A stretch of 13,336 bases of DNA, from positions 1 to 13,336 of the forward strand of contig JBCFBK010000084.1 in assembly GCA_038562555.1 (NCBI GenBank). Direction: 5' to 3'. The notes beneath the pieces were generated by a model. It was not told where the DNA came from, ran no database searches, and was given only the letters and a program-made list of their open reading frames with translations. A program made the translations under genes and the position numbers. The stretch comes from JBCFBK01 sp038562555. GTDB taxonomy: Bacteria > Bacteroidota > Bacteroidia > Bacteroidales > Prolixibacteraceae. Shown here one piece after another: positions 7,176-12,948 of the stretch (positions within the stretch are counted from its first letter, which is position 1; each line of letters opens with the position of its first letter).

Positions 7176-7405
7176 CATATGGAAGTAAACTTGTCTGCGT
7201 ATATGGCGGAGAACTTGTCGATGTATATGGTGGAAAGAGTTTCCATGTATATGGCGGCAAAGATGTTTATGCGTTAATAACAACTTGTTTATGCATTGAA
7301 GACAACTTGCTAAAGCCTTAATCAGAACTTCTCAAAGCCTTAATATTTTTGTTTGGAAGCCTTAATAATATCTTTTCAATGCCTTAAGCCGGAAGTTGCT
7401 AATGT
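7176..7405. repeat. Degenerate tandem repeats: four 24-bp units, then six 22-bp units
   Basis: Units start at 7176, 7200, 7224 and 7248 (period exactly 24, core TATATGGCGG then AACTTGTC), then at 7274, 7296, 7318, 7340, 7362 and 7384 (period exactly 22, core TTAATnn then ACTTnnnnAAGCC). Copies within each block share roughly half to three quarters of their bases, while phase is kept perfectly. The last unit passes without a gap into a 65-bp sequence found again near 12852. The stretch lies between divergent gene groups and holds no credible gene. A periodicity near two helical turns could place binding sites on one face of the DNA, but function is unknown. Confidence 0.75.
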
Positions 7406-7456
7406 ACTTGCCGGGATTTTCGGATGAGCCGGGTCACTTCCGGTTCCGGACGGTGA
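7392..7456. repeat. Dispersed 65-bp repeat, copy A
   Basis: This segment aligns without gaps to 12852-12916, with 53 identical bases of 65, in the same orientation. It begins GAAGTTGCT and ends TTCCGGACGGTGA. It continues directly from the 22-bp tandem array, so the array's last unit belongs to the repeated element. Confidence 0.8.
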
Positions 7457-7511
7457 TCGCTGCCATCGCCAATGAGTCCTAAATGCCAGCCGCCTGCCAT
7501 AGCCTTAACCC

Positions 7512-7535
7512 GGTGCCGAAGAAACTTCCGGCACC
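7512..7535. other. GC-rich hairpin
   Basis: GGTGCCG (7512-7518) pairs with CGGCACC (7529-7535), a perfect 7-bp stem with a 10-nt loop. No T-tract follows, so it is not a standard terminator. It stands immediately before the ACCTATA arms. Confidence 0.5.
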
Positions 7536-7537
7536 TC

Positions 7538-7567
7538 TATAGGTTCGCTTTACCTATACTGTAGGTA
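7538..7567. other. Three-armed inverted repeat that can fold in two exclusive ways
   Basis: TATAGGT (7538-7544) is complementary to ACCTATA (7552-7558). The same central arm, read as TACCTA (7551-7556), is also complementary to TAGGTA (7562-7567). The middle arm can therefore pair with either flank, as in attenuators or in an operator with three half-sites. It lies about 160-190 bp upstream of the gene at 7728. Confidence 0.45.
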
Positions 7568-7588
7568 TACTCAGAAAGTCGGATGAGA

Positions 7589-7663
7589 TCACACGAACGT
7601 TGGTGAGGGTGTCACATCAACGTTTATAAGGACATCACACCCGCGTTAGTGCAGGTGTCAGAT
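7589..7663. repeat. 23-bp tandem repeat, three units plus a partial
   Basis: Units begin TCACAC at 7589, TCACAT at 7612, TCACAC at 7635 and TCAGAT at 7658, spaced exactly 23 bp. Within each unit a CGTT or CGCGTT block and a GG-T-G block recur. The array is separate in sequence from the 22/24-bp array but has a similar period and sits upstream of the gene at 7728. Confidence 0.65.
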
Positions 7664-7701
7664 CATGGCCAATTTTTTCTAAAAATCCGGCTGAATATTC
7701 C

Positions 7702-7709
7702 TATTTTTA
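7702..7709 (+). promoter_or_regulatory. Possible -7 promoter box for the 7728-8530 gene pair
   Basis: TATTTTTA matches 7 of 8 positions of TAnnTTTG and ends 18 nt before the ATG at 7728. This supports 7728, rather than a later codon, as the start of the transcription unit. Confidence 0.35.
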
Positions 7710-7727
7710 CTGCATACCGGTACATTC

Positions 7728-7901
7728 ATGAACAGCACGCCTATGAAATTTACAGAAAAGGACTTTGACGATACCGGCGAAGCTCGCAGAGTTATGAAGA
7801 GTTTTATCGAATGCGTTGAAACAATTCAACACGAAACTAAGAAAAGACGCTTATGGCAAGCAGGTTTGATAAAAATTTCACGGAGCGCGGCTACACGATG
7901 A
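7728..7901 (+). CDS. 57-codon ORF translationally coupled to the pRiA4b gene
   Basis: From the ATG at 7728 a clean frame encodes 57 residues. The product starts MNSTPMKFTEKDFDDTGEAR, is rich in charged residues, is probably helical, and has no motif I know. Its TGA overlaps the next gene's ATG as ATGA, the arrangement typical of coupled genes. A near-consensus -7 box lies 18 nt upstream. It may be a small protein or a leader whose translation drives the downstream gene. It is short, so the call is moderate. Confidence 0.5.
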   Translation: MNSTPMKFTEKDFDDTGEARRVMKSFIECVETIQHETKKRRLWQAGLIKISRSAATR

Positions 7902-8530
7902 ATTACCTCAAAACGCCCGATACCGCGTATTCCAAAAGCCATATGCTCCAGTTCCTGATCGAAATAAAAGGCATTAAGCCCCGTATCTGGCGAAGGATCC
8001 AGGTCCCCTCCAATTATAATTTCTGGGATCTGCACGTAGCGATTCAGGACGCTCTTGGTTGGTGGGATTCCCATTTGCATCATTTTGAAATAAAAGGTAA
8101 GGGAAAAAGGAAGATTGAACGGATAGGTATTCCTGATTTTTCAGGATCGGGTGATCTGCCCGAAGTTTTCCCGGGCTGGGAAATTCTGGCTGCGACTTAC
8201 TTCAATGATTACGGTGTTCAGGCCACGTATGAATACGATTATGGCGATGGCTGGAAACATCAGGTGATGCTGGAAGGTTATCTGTACAGAAATCCCAAAA
8301 TTAAATATCCGCTGTGTATCGGAGGAGAAAGAGCATGCCCGCCTGAAGACTGCGGAGGGATTCATGGTTATGAAAATGTTCTGGCAGCTTTGGCAGATCC
8401 GGAACATGAGGAACACGAAGAAATGAGAGTCTGGGTGGGGAAAAAATGGGAACCTGAAAAATTCAATCCCGCTAAAGTGAAGTTTGATGATCCCTACAAA
8501 AGATGGTTCCATGCCTTCCTGGAAAAATAG
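7898..8530 (+). CDS. Plasmid pRiA4b ORF-3 family protein
   Basis: I start at the ATG at 7898 (210 residues), which overlaps the stop of the upstream ORF. An in-frame ATG at 7853 would lie well inside that ORF and add 15 residues not typical of the family. The pRiA4b ORF-3 domain spans almost the whole protein: LQFLIEIKGIKPRIWRRIQV at about 17-36, NFWDLHVAIQDALGWWDSHL (41-60), then YEYDYGDGWKHQV in the middle, and CIGGERACPPEDCGG followed by HGYENVLAAL. The C-terminus holds RVWVGKKWEPEKFNPAKV. The family is found on plasmids and mobile elements and its function is unknown; the cysteines of the CIGGERACPPEDC block could bind metal. No membrane segment is visible. Confidence 0.9.
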   Translation: MNYLKTPDTAYSKSHMLQFLIEIKGIKPRIWRRIQVPSNYNFWDLHVAIQDALGWWDSHLHHFEIKGKGKRKIERIGIPDFSGSGDLPEVFPGWEILAATYFNDYGVQATYEYDYGDGWKHQVMLEGYLYRNPKIKYPLCIGGERACPPEDCGGIHGYENVLAALADPEHEEHEEMRVWVGKKWEPEKFNPAKVKFDDPYKRWFHAFLEK

Positions 8531-8551
8531 GGCTTTAATGTTCTGATTTGT

Positions 8552-8559
8552 TATTTTTG
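8552..8559 (+). promoter_or_regulatory. -7 promoter box for the gene at 8575
   Basis: TATTTTTG is a full TAnnTTTG match ending 15 nt before the ATG at 8575. Its position argues against the TTG at 8548 and the ATG at 8560 as start codons. No good -33 element was found. Confidence 0.5.
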
Positions 8560-8574
8560 ATGCGCATACAACTG

Positions 8575-9168
8575 ATGAATCATATGATCCTGAAACAAAG
8601 CAGAGGATTCAGACGAAGAGAATATGAGCTGACAGAGAAGGTGCTCCGAGTCCGTGAAAAAGAGGACGGAGAGATAAAAGAATGGTCTGTTAAACTGGAA
8701 GATATAGGACACCATGTCCTTTACGAATCCCGAACCAGAAACAGAGCTTATATCGTTCTTTTCATCCTCGTGGCCTTTTTAATTTTTCTGACAATTGCTC
8801 TTTTTAAGAGTGATGACTTCAACGGAAATCTTCCCGTTGTGATCTCTGCTTATGTTTTCTGTGGTTTTTTTATTGCGCTGCAGTTCCTTGTACCCCTGAA
8901 AAATGATATCTGTATAACAGGAGGCAAAACAACACTTACGCTATTCCAGGGAAGACCATCTGTTGAAGAAGTAAACAAGTTCGTTGACGAGCTGATAAAA
9001 AGTTCAAAAAAATTGATCGTTGATAAATTCGGAAAGATTGATCCTGACTTGCCCGAATCGACCATGATGAACCAGCTATACTGGTTGAAAAACAATGATT
9101 TCATTTCTTCACGCGAATATGAGGCATTGAAAGAAGAATATAAACTGAGAAAAGTGACCGGCAACTGA
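8575..9168 (+). CDS. Two-helix membrane protein with C-terminal SHOCT-like segment (paralogue 1)
   Basis: The start at 8575 gives 197 residues and aligns residue for residue with the convergent paralogue at 9180-9773, which has exactly the same length (MNHMILKQ-RGFRR against MTKMKLEQ-GFRR). A cytosolic N-terminal strand-rich part (1-57, with IKEWSVKLEDIG) precedes two membrane helices at about 59-77 and 87-106. A second soluble part follows with ITGGKTTLTLFQGRPSVEEV. The C-terminus STMMNQLYWLKNNDFISS with EYEALKEEYK resembles a SHOCT motif (a short helix pair often at the ends of membrane proteins). No enzyme motif is visible. It is probably an inner-membrane protein of unknown role. The sequence runs to within 11 bp of the paralogue's stop. 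Confidence 0.85.
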   Translation: MNHMILKQSRGFRRREYELTEKVLRVREKEDGEIKEWSVKLEDIGHHVLYESRTRNRAYIVLFILVAFLIFLTIALFKSDDFNGNLPVVISAYVFCGFFIALQFLVPLKNDICITGGKTTLTLFQGRPSVEEVNKFVDELIKSSKKLIVDKFGKIDPDLPESTMMNQLYWLKNNDFISSREYEALKEEYKLRKVTGN

Positions 9169-9179
9169 ACCAGCAGCGC

Positions 9180-9773
9180 TTAGTGATTGACCAGTCGCGC
9201 CATTTTATAATCCTGCTTTTTCTGGTCGTACTCAGAATCAGTTAACAAATCGATATTTTTCAGCCAATTTAATTGATTCATCATTGTTTCCTCCGGCACA
9301 TCCGGATCCACGACTGCATATTTTTCAAGCAGAATAGCTCTGGAGCGGGAAATCAAAAAGCTTACAAACTGGTCAACCTCTTCTCGTGACGGGCTGTCCA
9401 AAAAAAATGTCAGTTGTGAATTTCCACCTCTCAGATGCAGTTCATCCCGGGGAGGAACTCCGAAAATAATACCGCCAAGCAGCAGATAAAAGAGCCCGAT
9501 AACTATCCATGCCCATAATGCCAGCGTTTTTTCCCTGTCAGCAAGGTTAACTGCCAGAAAAAATATTCCGGATGCAAGAAAGAACCCTCCAAGCAGAATA
9601 GCACCTTTTCTTGAGTGTTTCTCTGTCACTATTTCACGACCGATCGACTCAATATCGACCGTCCATTCCTTTAATACGGACGTGTTCTTGTATTTGACTT
9701 TTAGTTTATCTCCGACAACCTCTAATGTTTGCCGTCTAAATCCCTGTTTCTGTTCAAGCTTCATTTTAGTCAT
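9180..9773 (-). CDS. Two-helix membrane protein with SHOCT-like C-terminus (paralogue 2)
   Basis: This 197-residue protein has the same architecture as its tail-to-tail neighbour: KQGFRR near the start, LKEWTVDIESIG in the strand-rich N-terminal part, two hydrophobic helices at about 57-78 and 86-105, GVPPRDELHLRGG after them, then SPSREEVDQFVSFLI, and the closing MMNQLNWLKNIDLLTDSEYD. The shared core MMNQLxWLKNxD and the EYxxxKxxYK pattern show clear common descent, but the sequences are diverged well beyond a recent duplication. A full TAnnTTTG box lies 23 nt upstream. Identical lengths and convergent arrangement suggest an old inverted duplication kept by selection. Function unknown. Confidence 0.85.
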   Translation of the reverse strand: MTKMKLEQKQGFRRQTLEVVGDKLKVKYKNTSVLKEWTVDIESIGREIVTEKHSRKGAILLGGFFLASGIFFLAVNLADREKTLALWAWIVIGLFYLLLGGIIFGVPPRDELHLRGGNSQLTFFLDSPSREEVDQFVSFLISRSRAILLEKYAVVDPDVPEETMMNQLNWLKNIDLLTDSEYDQKKQDYKMARLVNH

Positions 9774-9795
9774 AATCTGCCTGCACCTATCCTGC

Positions 9796-9803
9796 CAAAG
9801 TTA
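9796..9803 (-). promoter_or_regulatory. -7 promoter box for the gene at 9773
   Basis: The minus strand reads TAACTTTG, a full TAnnTTTG match, ending 23 nt before the ATG at 9773. The expected -33 TTTG is replaced by a weak TTCC at about the right distance. Confidence 0.5.
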
Positions 9804-9929
9804 GAAATATTGTTGATAAGGAAGCATTCACTTAACTTAATTTCTTTAAATTAGCGAAAAAAAGCCGGAAATAGCCGCTACAGATGCGGCCTGTAACAAG
9901 ATCGGAAACAACCTTTTAAACTCTAATAT

Positions 9930-10964
9930 ATGAGAAACTTCTGCATCATCGCCCTTGTTCTTCTCTCAAATTGCCTGCTCGCACAATCCCCTGTCGACAG
10001 TTTAGTGCAATTGGGAATCCAGTTCCACGACAATGGGCAGTACGATAAAGCAATTGAACTATATCAAAAAGCACTGGAAATAGATCCTGCTTCTCCCCTG
10101 ACAAATTACGAGATCGCTCTGACTTATATGCACACTAAAGATTATGCAAATTCAATCAAACACAGCGATATCGTCATCGAACAGAAAGGTCAGAATCTTT
10201 TACAGGCCTATGTCACAAAAGGATCGTGCCTGGACTATCTTGGGAAAACAGACGAATCGATACGGCTATTTGAGGAGGGCATAAGGAAATTCGGCGATCA
10301 CCATCTTCTGTATTACAATCTGGGTTTCAACTATTACAGACTAAAAAATTACGAAAAGGCTCAGGAAATATTCACAAAGGCTGTAAAAGCAAATCCGGCT
10401 CATGCCAGCAGCCATCTCCTTCTGGGATTTACCATGGAGGATCTGGATCAAAAGGTTCAAAGCTTACTTTGCCTGCATTACTTCCTGCTCCTGGAACCCA
10501 ACTCAGAAAGAGCAAAGACTGCATTTAACTCACTCCGGAAGCAATTCAGGGGAAACGTAAAGGTAAATAAAGACAACCCAACCAACATTAATATCAACAT
10601 CCTTTTGAACAGTGATCAAAAAGACAGTGAATTTGGAGCCGCCGAATTAATGATCTCTATGCTTGAAGCCTCAAAGTCGCTCGAAGAAAATGAGGGAAAA
10701 ACAGATGATGAATTATTCACTGAGAACTCCGCTTCTTTTTTCAAAATGCTGGGCGAATTGAATAAAAAGAAAAACAAAGGACTCTGGTGGGACTTTTATA
10801 TTCCGTTTTTCGACAAGCTGGCACAATCGGGAAATATGGATGCCTATTGTCATTACATCAGTCAGTCATCAGACGATACAGCGATGGAATGGCTGCAAAA
10901 CAACAGGAGTAAAACGGAGCAACTCGAGGCGTGGTTAAAAGAAAATCCGGCTCATCTGCAATAG
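9930..10964 (+). CDS. Secreted tetratricopeptide-repeat protein
   Basis: The 344-residue product begins with a signal peptide (MRNFCIIALVLLSNCLLA, likely cut after A18 before QS); the residue before C15 is asparagine, which argues against a lipoprotein. About five TPR units follow at roughly 22-191, with typical patterns such as YDKAIELYQKALEIDP, YYNLGFNYYRLKNYEKAQEI and ASSHLLLGF. The remaining 150 residues are helical, rich in charge, and contain GLWWDFYIPFFDKLA without a known motif. It is probably periplasmic and binds other proteins. It stands alone: the next gene begins about 45 bp on but is a decayed endonuclease. It is divergent from the membrane-protein gene at 9773, and no -7 box was seen for it in the shared 156-bp gap. 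Confidence 0.88.
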   Translation: MRNFCIIALVLLSNCLLAQSPVDSLVQLGIQFHDNGQYDKAIELYQKALEIDPASPLTNYEIALTYMHTKDYANSIKHSDIVIEQKGQNLLQAYVTKGSCLDYLGKTDESIRLFEEGIRKFGDHHLLYYNLGFNYYRLKNYEKAQEIFTKAVKANPAHASSHLLLGFTMEDLDQKVQSLLCLHYFLLLEPNSERAKTAFNSLRKQFRGNVKVNKDNPTNININILLNSDQKDSEFGAAELMISMLEASKSLEENEGKTDDELFTENSASFFKMLGELNKKKNKGLWWDFYIPFFDKLAQSGNMDAYCHYISQSSDDTAMEWLQNNRSKTEQLEAWLKENPAHLQ

Positions 10965-11009
10965 GTACCTACATAAGAGGTGCTGCAAAGACAAAAAAAC
11001 CAGTGGGCT

Positions 11010-11682
11010 ATGCCGGATCTTATTAAACAGCTAAGCTCTCTTCGCCGGGGAATTACGCCATACGGGGCGGCCCCCGCATAAACCGGTTCTGCTGTTGGCG
11101 GTTATTGACGGATTCAGGAAAGGATTCTTATGGTCCGCCGAAGTTGATATCAGCATGGAGCTGATGACCAGCTTCCGCAATATCTGGCACTTGCTGGTCG
11201 ATACAAAACATGTCCCGAATTTTGCCCTGCCGTTTTTCCACCTGGGCAGCGAACCCTCGGGAATATGGGAACTAATCCCTTTCACCGGAAAAACAATTCC
11301 GGTAACGAAAAGCAATTCGATTAAAAGCTTTCGTGTACTTCGGGAAACAGTCGCTTTTGCGGCACTTTCTCGCGAGTTATTCCAGGCCCTCAGCGATTCA
11401 TCTCAGCGAAACGAGCTTGAACACGCCATCCTTCAGCGCTATTTCCAGGACAAAGCTTCGGATCTTGCCCGACCGTACCGGTTGTGGTCTGATTGTCTGA
11501 AAGAGGAGATCCTTTATGATCCGGCCGAAAACTATGCGCGGAAAGATCCCCAATTGAAAGATTATTCGCCTGACGGAGGTATCCGGAAATTTGAAGGGCA
11601 ACAGCTTTTACTTCCCCCCACTGAAAGATTTCACCCGTCAAAGGAAAGGCTCCGGAAACATTTAATGCGATTTGAACGATAA
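11010..11682 (+). pseudogene. HNH restriction-type endonuclease with frameshift and missing catalytic core
   Basis: The ATG at 11010 gives LIKQLSSLRRGITPYGAA, then a C5 run at 11071-11075 shifts the frame. With one C fewer it continues AAPHKPVLLLAVIDGF, the usual opening of a family of HNH endonucleases of about 300 residues. The rest of the N-terminal domain is intact (NIWHLLVDTKHVPNFALPFF, WELIPFTGK, SNSIKSF). After ENYARKDPQLKDYSPDGG the sequence jumps directly to IRKFEGQQLLLPPTERFHPS, the family's tail, which parallels FKQFEGKRLDLPLKYLPS of the intact HNH protein at 2754-3521. The HNH core that should lie between (about 80 residues with C-x-S-G, HIIP and NG motifs) is absent. Corrected length would be 223 residues. 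It cannot cut DNA as it stands; the C-run could also be a sequencing error, but the core deletion could not. Confidence 0.75.
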
Positions 11683-11758
11683 AAATTATTGATGATCTGT
11701 TTTCTTCTCTTTACCTGTTTTTCGAGGCAATCAATGACGGCAGACCCGGCAATAAAGG

Positions 11759-11788
11759 AACCTCACTCGCGAAGTGAGGTTTTTTTTT
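11759..11788 (+). terminator. Strong intrinsic terminator
   Basis: AACCTCACT (11759-11767) and AGTGAGGTT (11773-11781) form a 9-bp stem with a 5-nt loop, and the right arm runs into a tract of nine T's (11780-11788). It would end plus-strand transcription from the HNH remnant. Confidence 0.85.
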
Positions 11789-11847
11789 GCCGTCACTTTG
11801 CTTTATATAAATTATACCAGCGTTTATACATTGGCCTTTCCAGAGCA

Positions 11848-12003
11848 TCAACCGTGCTCATCGGAATCTTCAATTCCTATATAAATAAATCCCCCTTGAG
11901 CATTCGCGAAAGAAACACAATCTTTTGCCAATTCATTCCAATCGGTTTGCTTTCCTTTCAGAAATCTCAACGACTTCTTGTCAATGTTCTGATTCTCATT
12001 CAT
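11848..12003 (-). pseudogene. AlbA_2/Schlafen-type protein, N-terminal fragment
   Basis: The minus strand from the ATG at 12003 encodes 51 residues ending in TGA at 11850-11848. The segment KSLRFLKGKQTDWNELAKD followed by CVSFANAQGGFIYIGIEDSD matches the N-terminus of the intact AlbA_2 protein (KSLRKVIGKTADLKKLAES, CVCFANAQGGEIIIGIED). The family is normally 400-570 residues, and everything past the first AlbA_2 strands is missing: the next sequence on the minus strand runs into the terminator at 11788-11759. It is a truncated gene, unlikely to work alone. It differs enough from the intact gene that it probably arrived separately. The 12-bp repeats at 12080-12139 lie in its upstream region. 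Confidence 0.75.
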
Positions 12004-12079
12004 TATTAAAATCTTAAAGACAAGAAATTTACGAAAAAAAAGAATCTTATGCTCTTGAGAAAGAATAACAGATAAGCTT

Positions 12080-12170
12080 ATTGAGCATTCTATTGAGTAT
12101 TTTATTGAGTATTTTATTGAGTATTTTATTGAGTATTTACTCGTTATTTAGCAGTTCTTACTCAATAAAA
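12080..12170. repeat. Five 12-bp direct repeats with a facing inverted copy
   Basis: ATTGAGCATTCT, then three exact copies of ATTGAGTATTTT, then ATTGAGTATTTA start at 12080, 12092, 12104, 12116 and 12128. At 12159-12170 the sequence TACTCAATAAAA is the perfect inverse of TTTTATTGAGTA (12124-12135). The array is iteron-like and lies 77 bp upstream of the AlbA_2 fragment on the minus strand and about 215 bp upstream of the toxin remnant on the plus strand. From 12171 to 12351 I see no gene or other structure. Confidence 0.85.
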
Positions 12171-12351
12171 GCATCTCATACCGATATTTTCATTGTAATC
12201 CTTCTTCCACAAATTGACAAACCTACTCCTTTCCATGTCATTTCCCTAGGTTATAGGTAAGGGAGGCACTTCTTCAACGGCTCTCTTTCAACAATTTCTT
12301 ACCCTTATCGGTAACCACAAATTAGGTCTTTCTTGATCCAGAAATATTTCA

Positions 12352-12359
12352 TAGATTTG
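12352..12359 (+). promoter_or_regulatory. -7 promoter box of the toxin-antitoxin operon
   Basis: TAGATTTG is a full TAnnTTTG match, ending 25 nt before the toxin ATG at 12385. A TTG at 12333-12335 may serve as an imperfect -33 element, though the spacing is slightly short. Confidence 0.5.
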
Positions 12360-12384
12360 TATCCAAGTGAATACAGAATAATAG

Positions 12385-12450
12385 ATGTACATTATTGAGA
12401 AAACAGATGAATTTGACAAATGGCTGAGAAATGGAAACTTCAAAATTTGA
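12385..12450 (+). pseudogene. Truncated RelE/HigB-like toxin (first 16 codons intact)
   Basis: The frame encodes 21 residues beginning MYIIEKTDEFDKWLRN, the usual N-terminus of the addiction-module killer proteins that pair with the antitoxin type found next. Those toxins are about 100 residues; here the sequence leaves the family after WLRN and runs into the antitoxin start, ending in TGA at 12448. All catalytic residues, which lie further on, are lost. The reading frame overlaps the antitoxin gene by 20 bp. A deletion of roughly 80 codons joined the toxin head to the antitoxin. Confidence 0.7.
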
Positions 12451-12757
12451 TATAGCTGACTATTTAGATAGTAACGAAATGATTGCAGAATATCTTAATA
12501 CTGTTTTGGCAGAAGGGAATGAATCAGATGTAATTACAGCAATTGGACATATTGCAAAATCAATTGGAATGACAAAAATTGCTCAAGAAACCGGATTAAG
12601 CAGACCAAGCTTATACAAAGCTTTATCTGATGGCTCTAAGCCTCAATTTGAGACAATTATGAAAATATTAAGAGCAATCGGCGGACAAATACAGATAAAT
12701 CCAATGACTGTTCCAAAAGCGCGCCACAATCGGGCAGACTGCCCCGCCAGTAAGTAA
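12431..12757 (+). CDS. Addiction-module antidote protein (HigA-like), orphaned
   Basis: This 108-residue protein opens METSKFDIADYLDSNEMIAE, typical of antidote proteins with a C-terminal helix-turn-helix. The DNA-binding part is MTKIAQETGLSRPSLYKALS at about 57-76, followed by the conserved SKPQFETIMKILRAIG. In intact modules it neutralises a killer protein encoded just upstream and represses its own promoter. Here the toxin is cut to 21 codons, so the antidote is orphaned. The last 16 or so residues (VPKARHNRADCPASK) are GC-rich and unlike the family end, so the true C-terminus was probably replaced by read-through into other DNA near 12715. DNA binding should still work. Confidence 0.85.
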   Translation: METSKFDIADYLDSNEMIAEYLNTVLAEGNESDVITAIGHIAKSIGMTKIAQETGLSRPSLYKALSDGSKPQFETIMKILRAIGGQIQINPMTVPKARHNRADCPASK

Positions 12758-12815
12758 GGGATATCCTACTATATCTCTCCAACCATCCGGAAGGTGTAAG
12801 CATTGAAAGAGAAAC

Positions 12816-12844
12816 GAAGCCGTCAGTTTATCATTGGCGGCTTC
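12816..12844 (+). terminator. Possible terminator hairpin after the antitoxin
   Basis: GAAGCCGTC (12816-12824) pairs with GGCGGCTTC (12836-12844), nine pairs with one G-T wobble and an 11-nt loop, followed by TGCTTT. The T-tract is poor, so termination would be weak. Confidence 0.45.
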
Positions 12845-12851
12845 TGCTTTA

Positions 12852-12916
12852 GAAGTTGCTTATGTATTTGCCAGGAATTTCTGTTGAACCAGATCGCTTC
12901 CTATTCCGGACGGTGA
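12852..12916. repeat. Dispersed 65-bp repeat, copy B
   Basis: Gap-free match to 7392-7456, 53 of 65 bases identical, same orientation. It starts GAAGTTGCT and ends TTCCGGACGGTGA. Only about one tandem unit precedes it here, against ten at copy A. It lies between the antitoxin hairpin and the metallophosphoesterase stop. Confidence 0.8.
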
Positions 12917-12948
12917 ACCGGGGCGAATCATTTAAGGAGCAGAAAATA

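Noticed and set aside
7178..7273. Short ORF of 8-residue repeats (or VYGG repeats in another frame)
   Set aside because: The 24-bp period is a multiple of three, so any open frame gives repeated peptides; the following 22-bp units break the frame, so the array is better read as non-coding.
7176..7405. Possible CRISPR array
   Set aside because: The units are contiguous tandem repeats without unique spacers, the repeats are too degenerate, and no cas gene is present.
7853..8530. Longer pRiA4b protein starting at 7853
   Set aside because: The extra 15 residues are not family-like and the ATGA overlap at 7898 fits coupled translation better.
8548..8574. Upstream start codons (TTG 8548, ATG 8560) for the membrane protein
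   Set aside because: They overlap the -7 box, and the paralogue aligns exactly from 8575 with the same total length.
11689..12009. Plus-strand ORF of 106 codons
   Set aside because: It runs across the strong terminator at 11759-11788 and is antisense to the AlbA_2 fragment; its hydrophobic translation is an artefact of the opposite strand.
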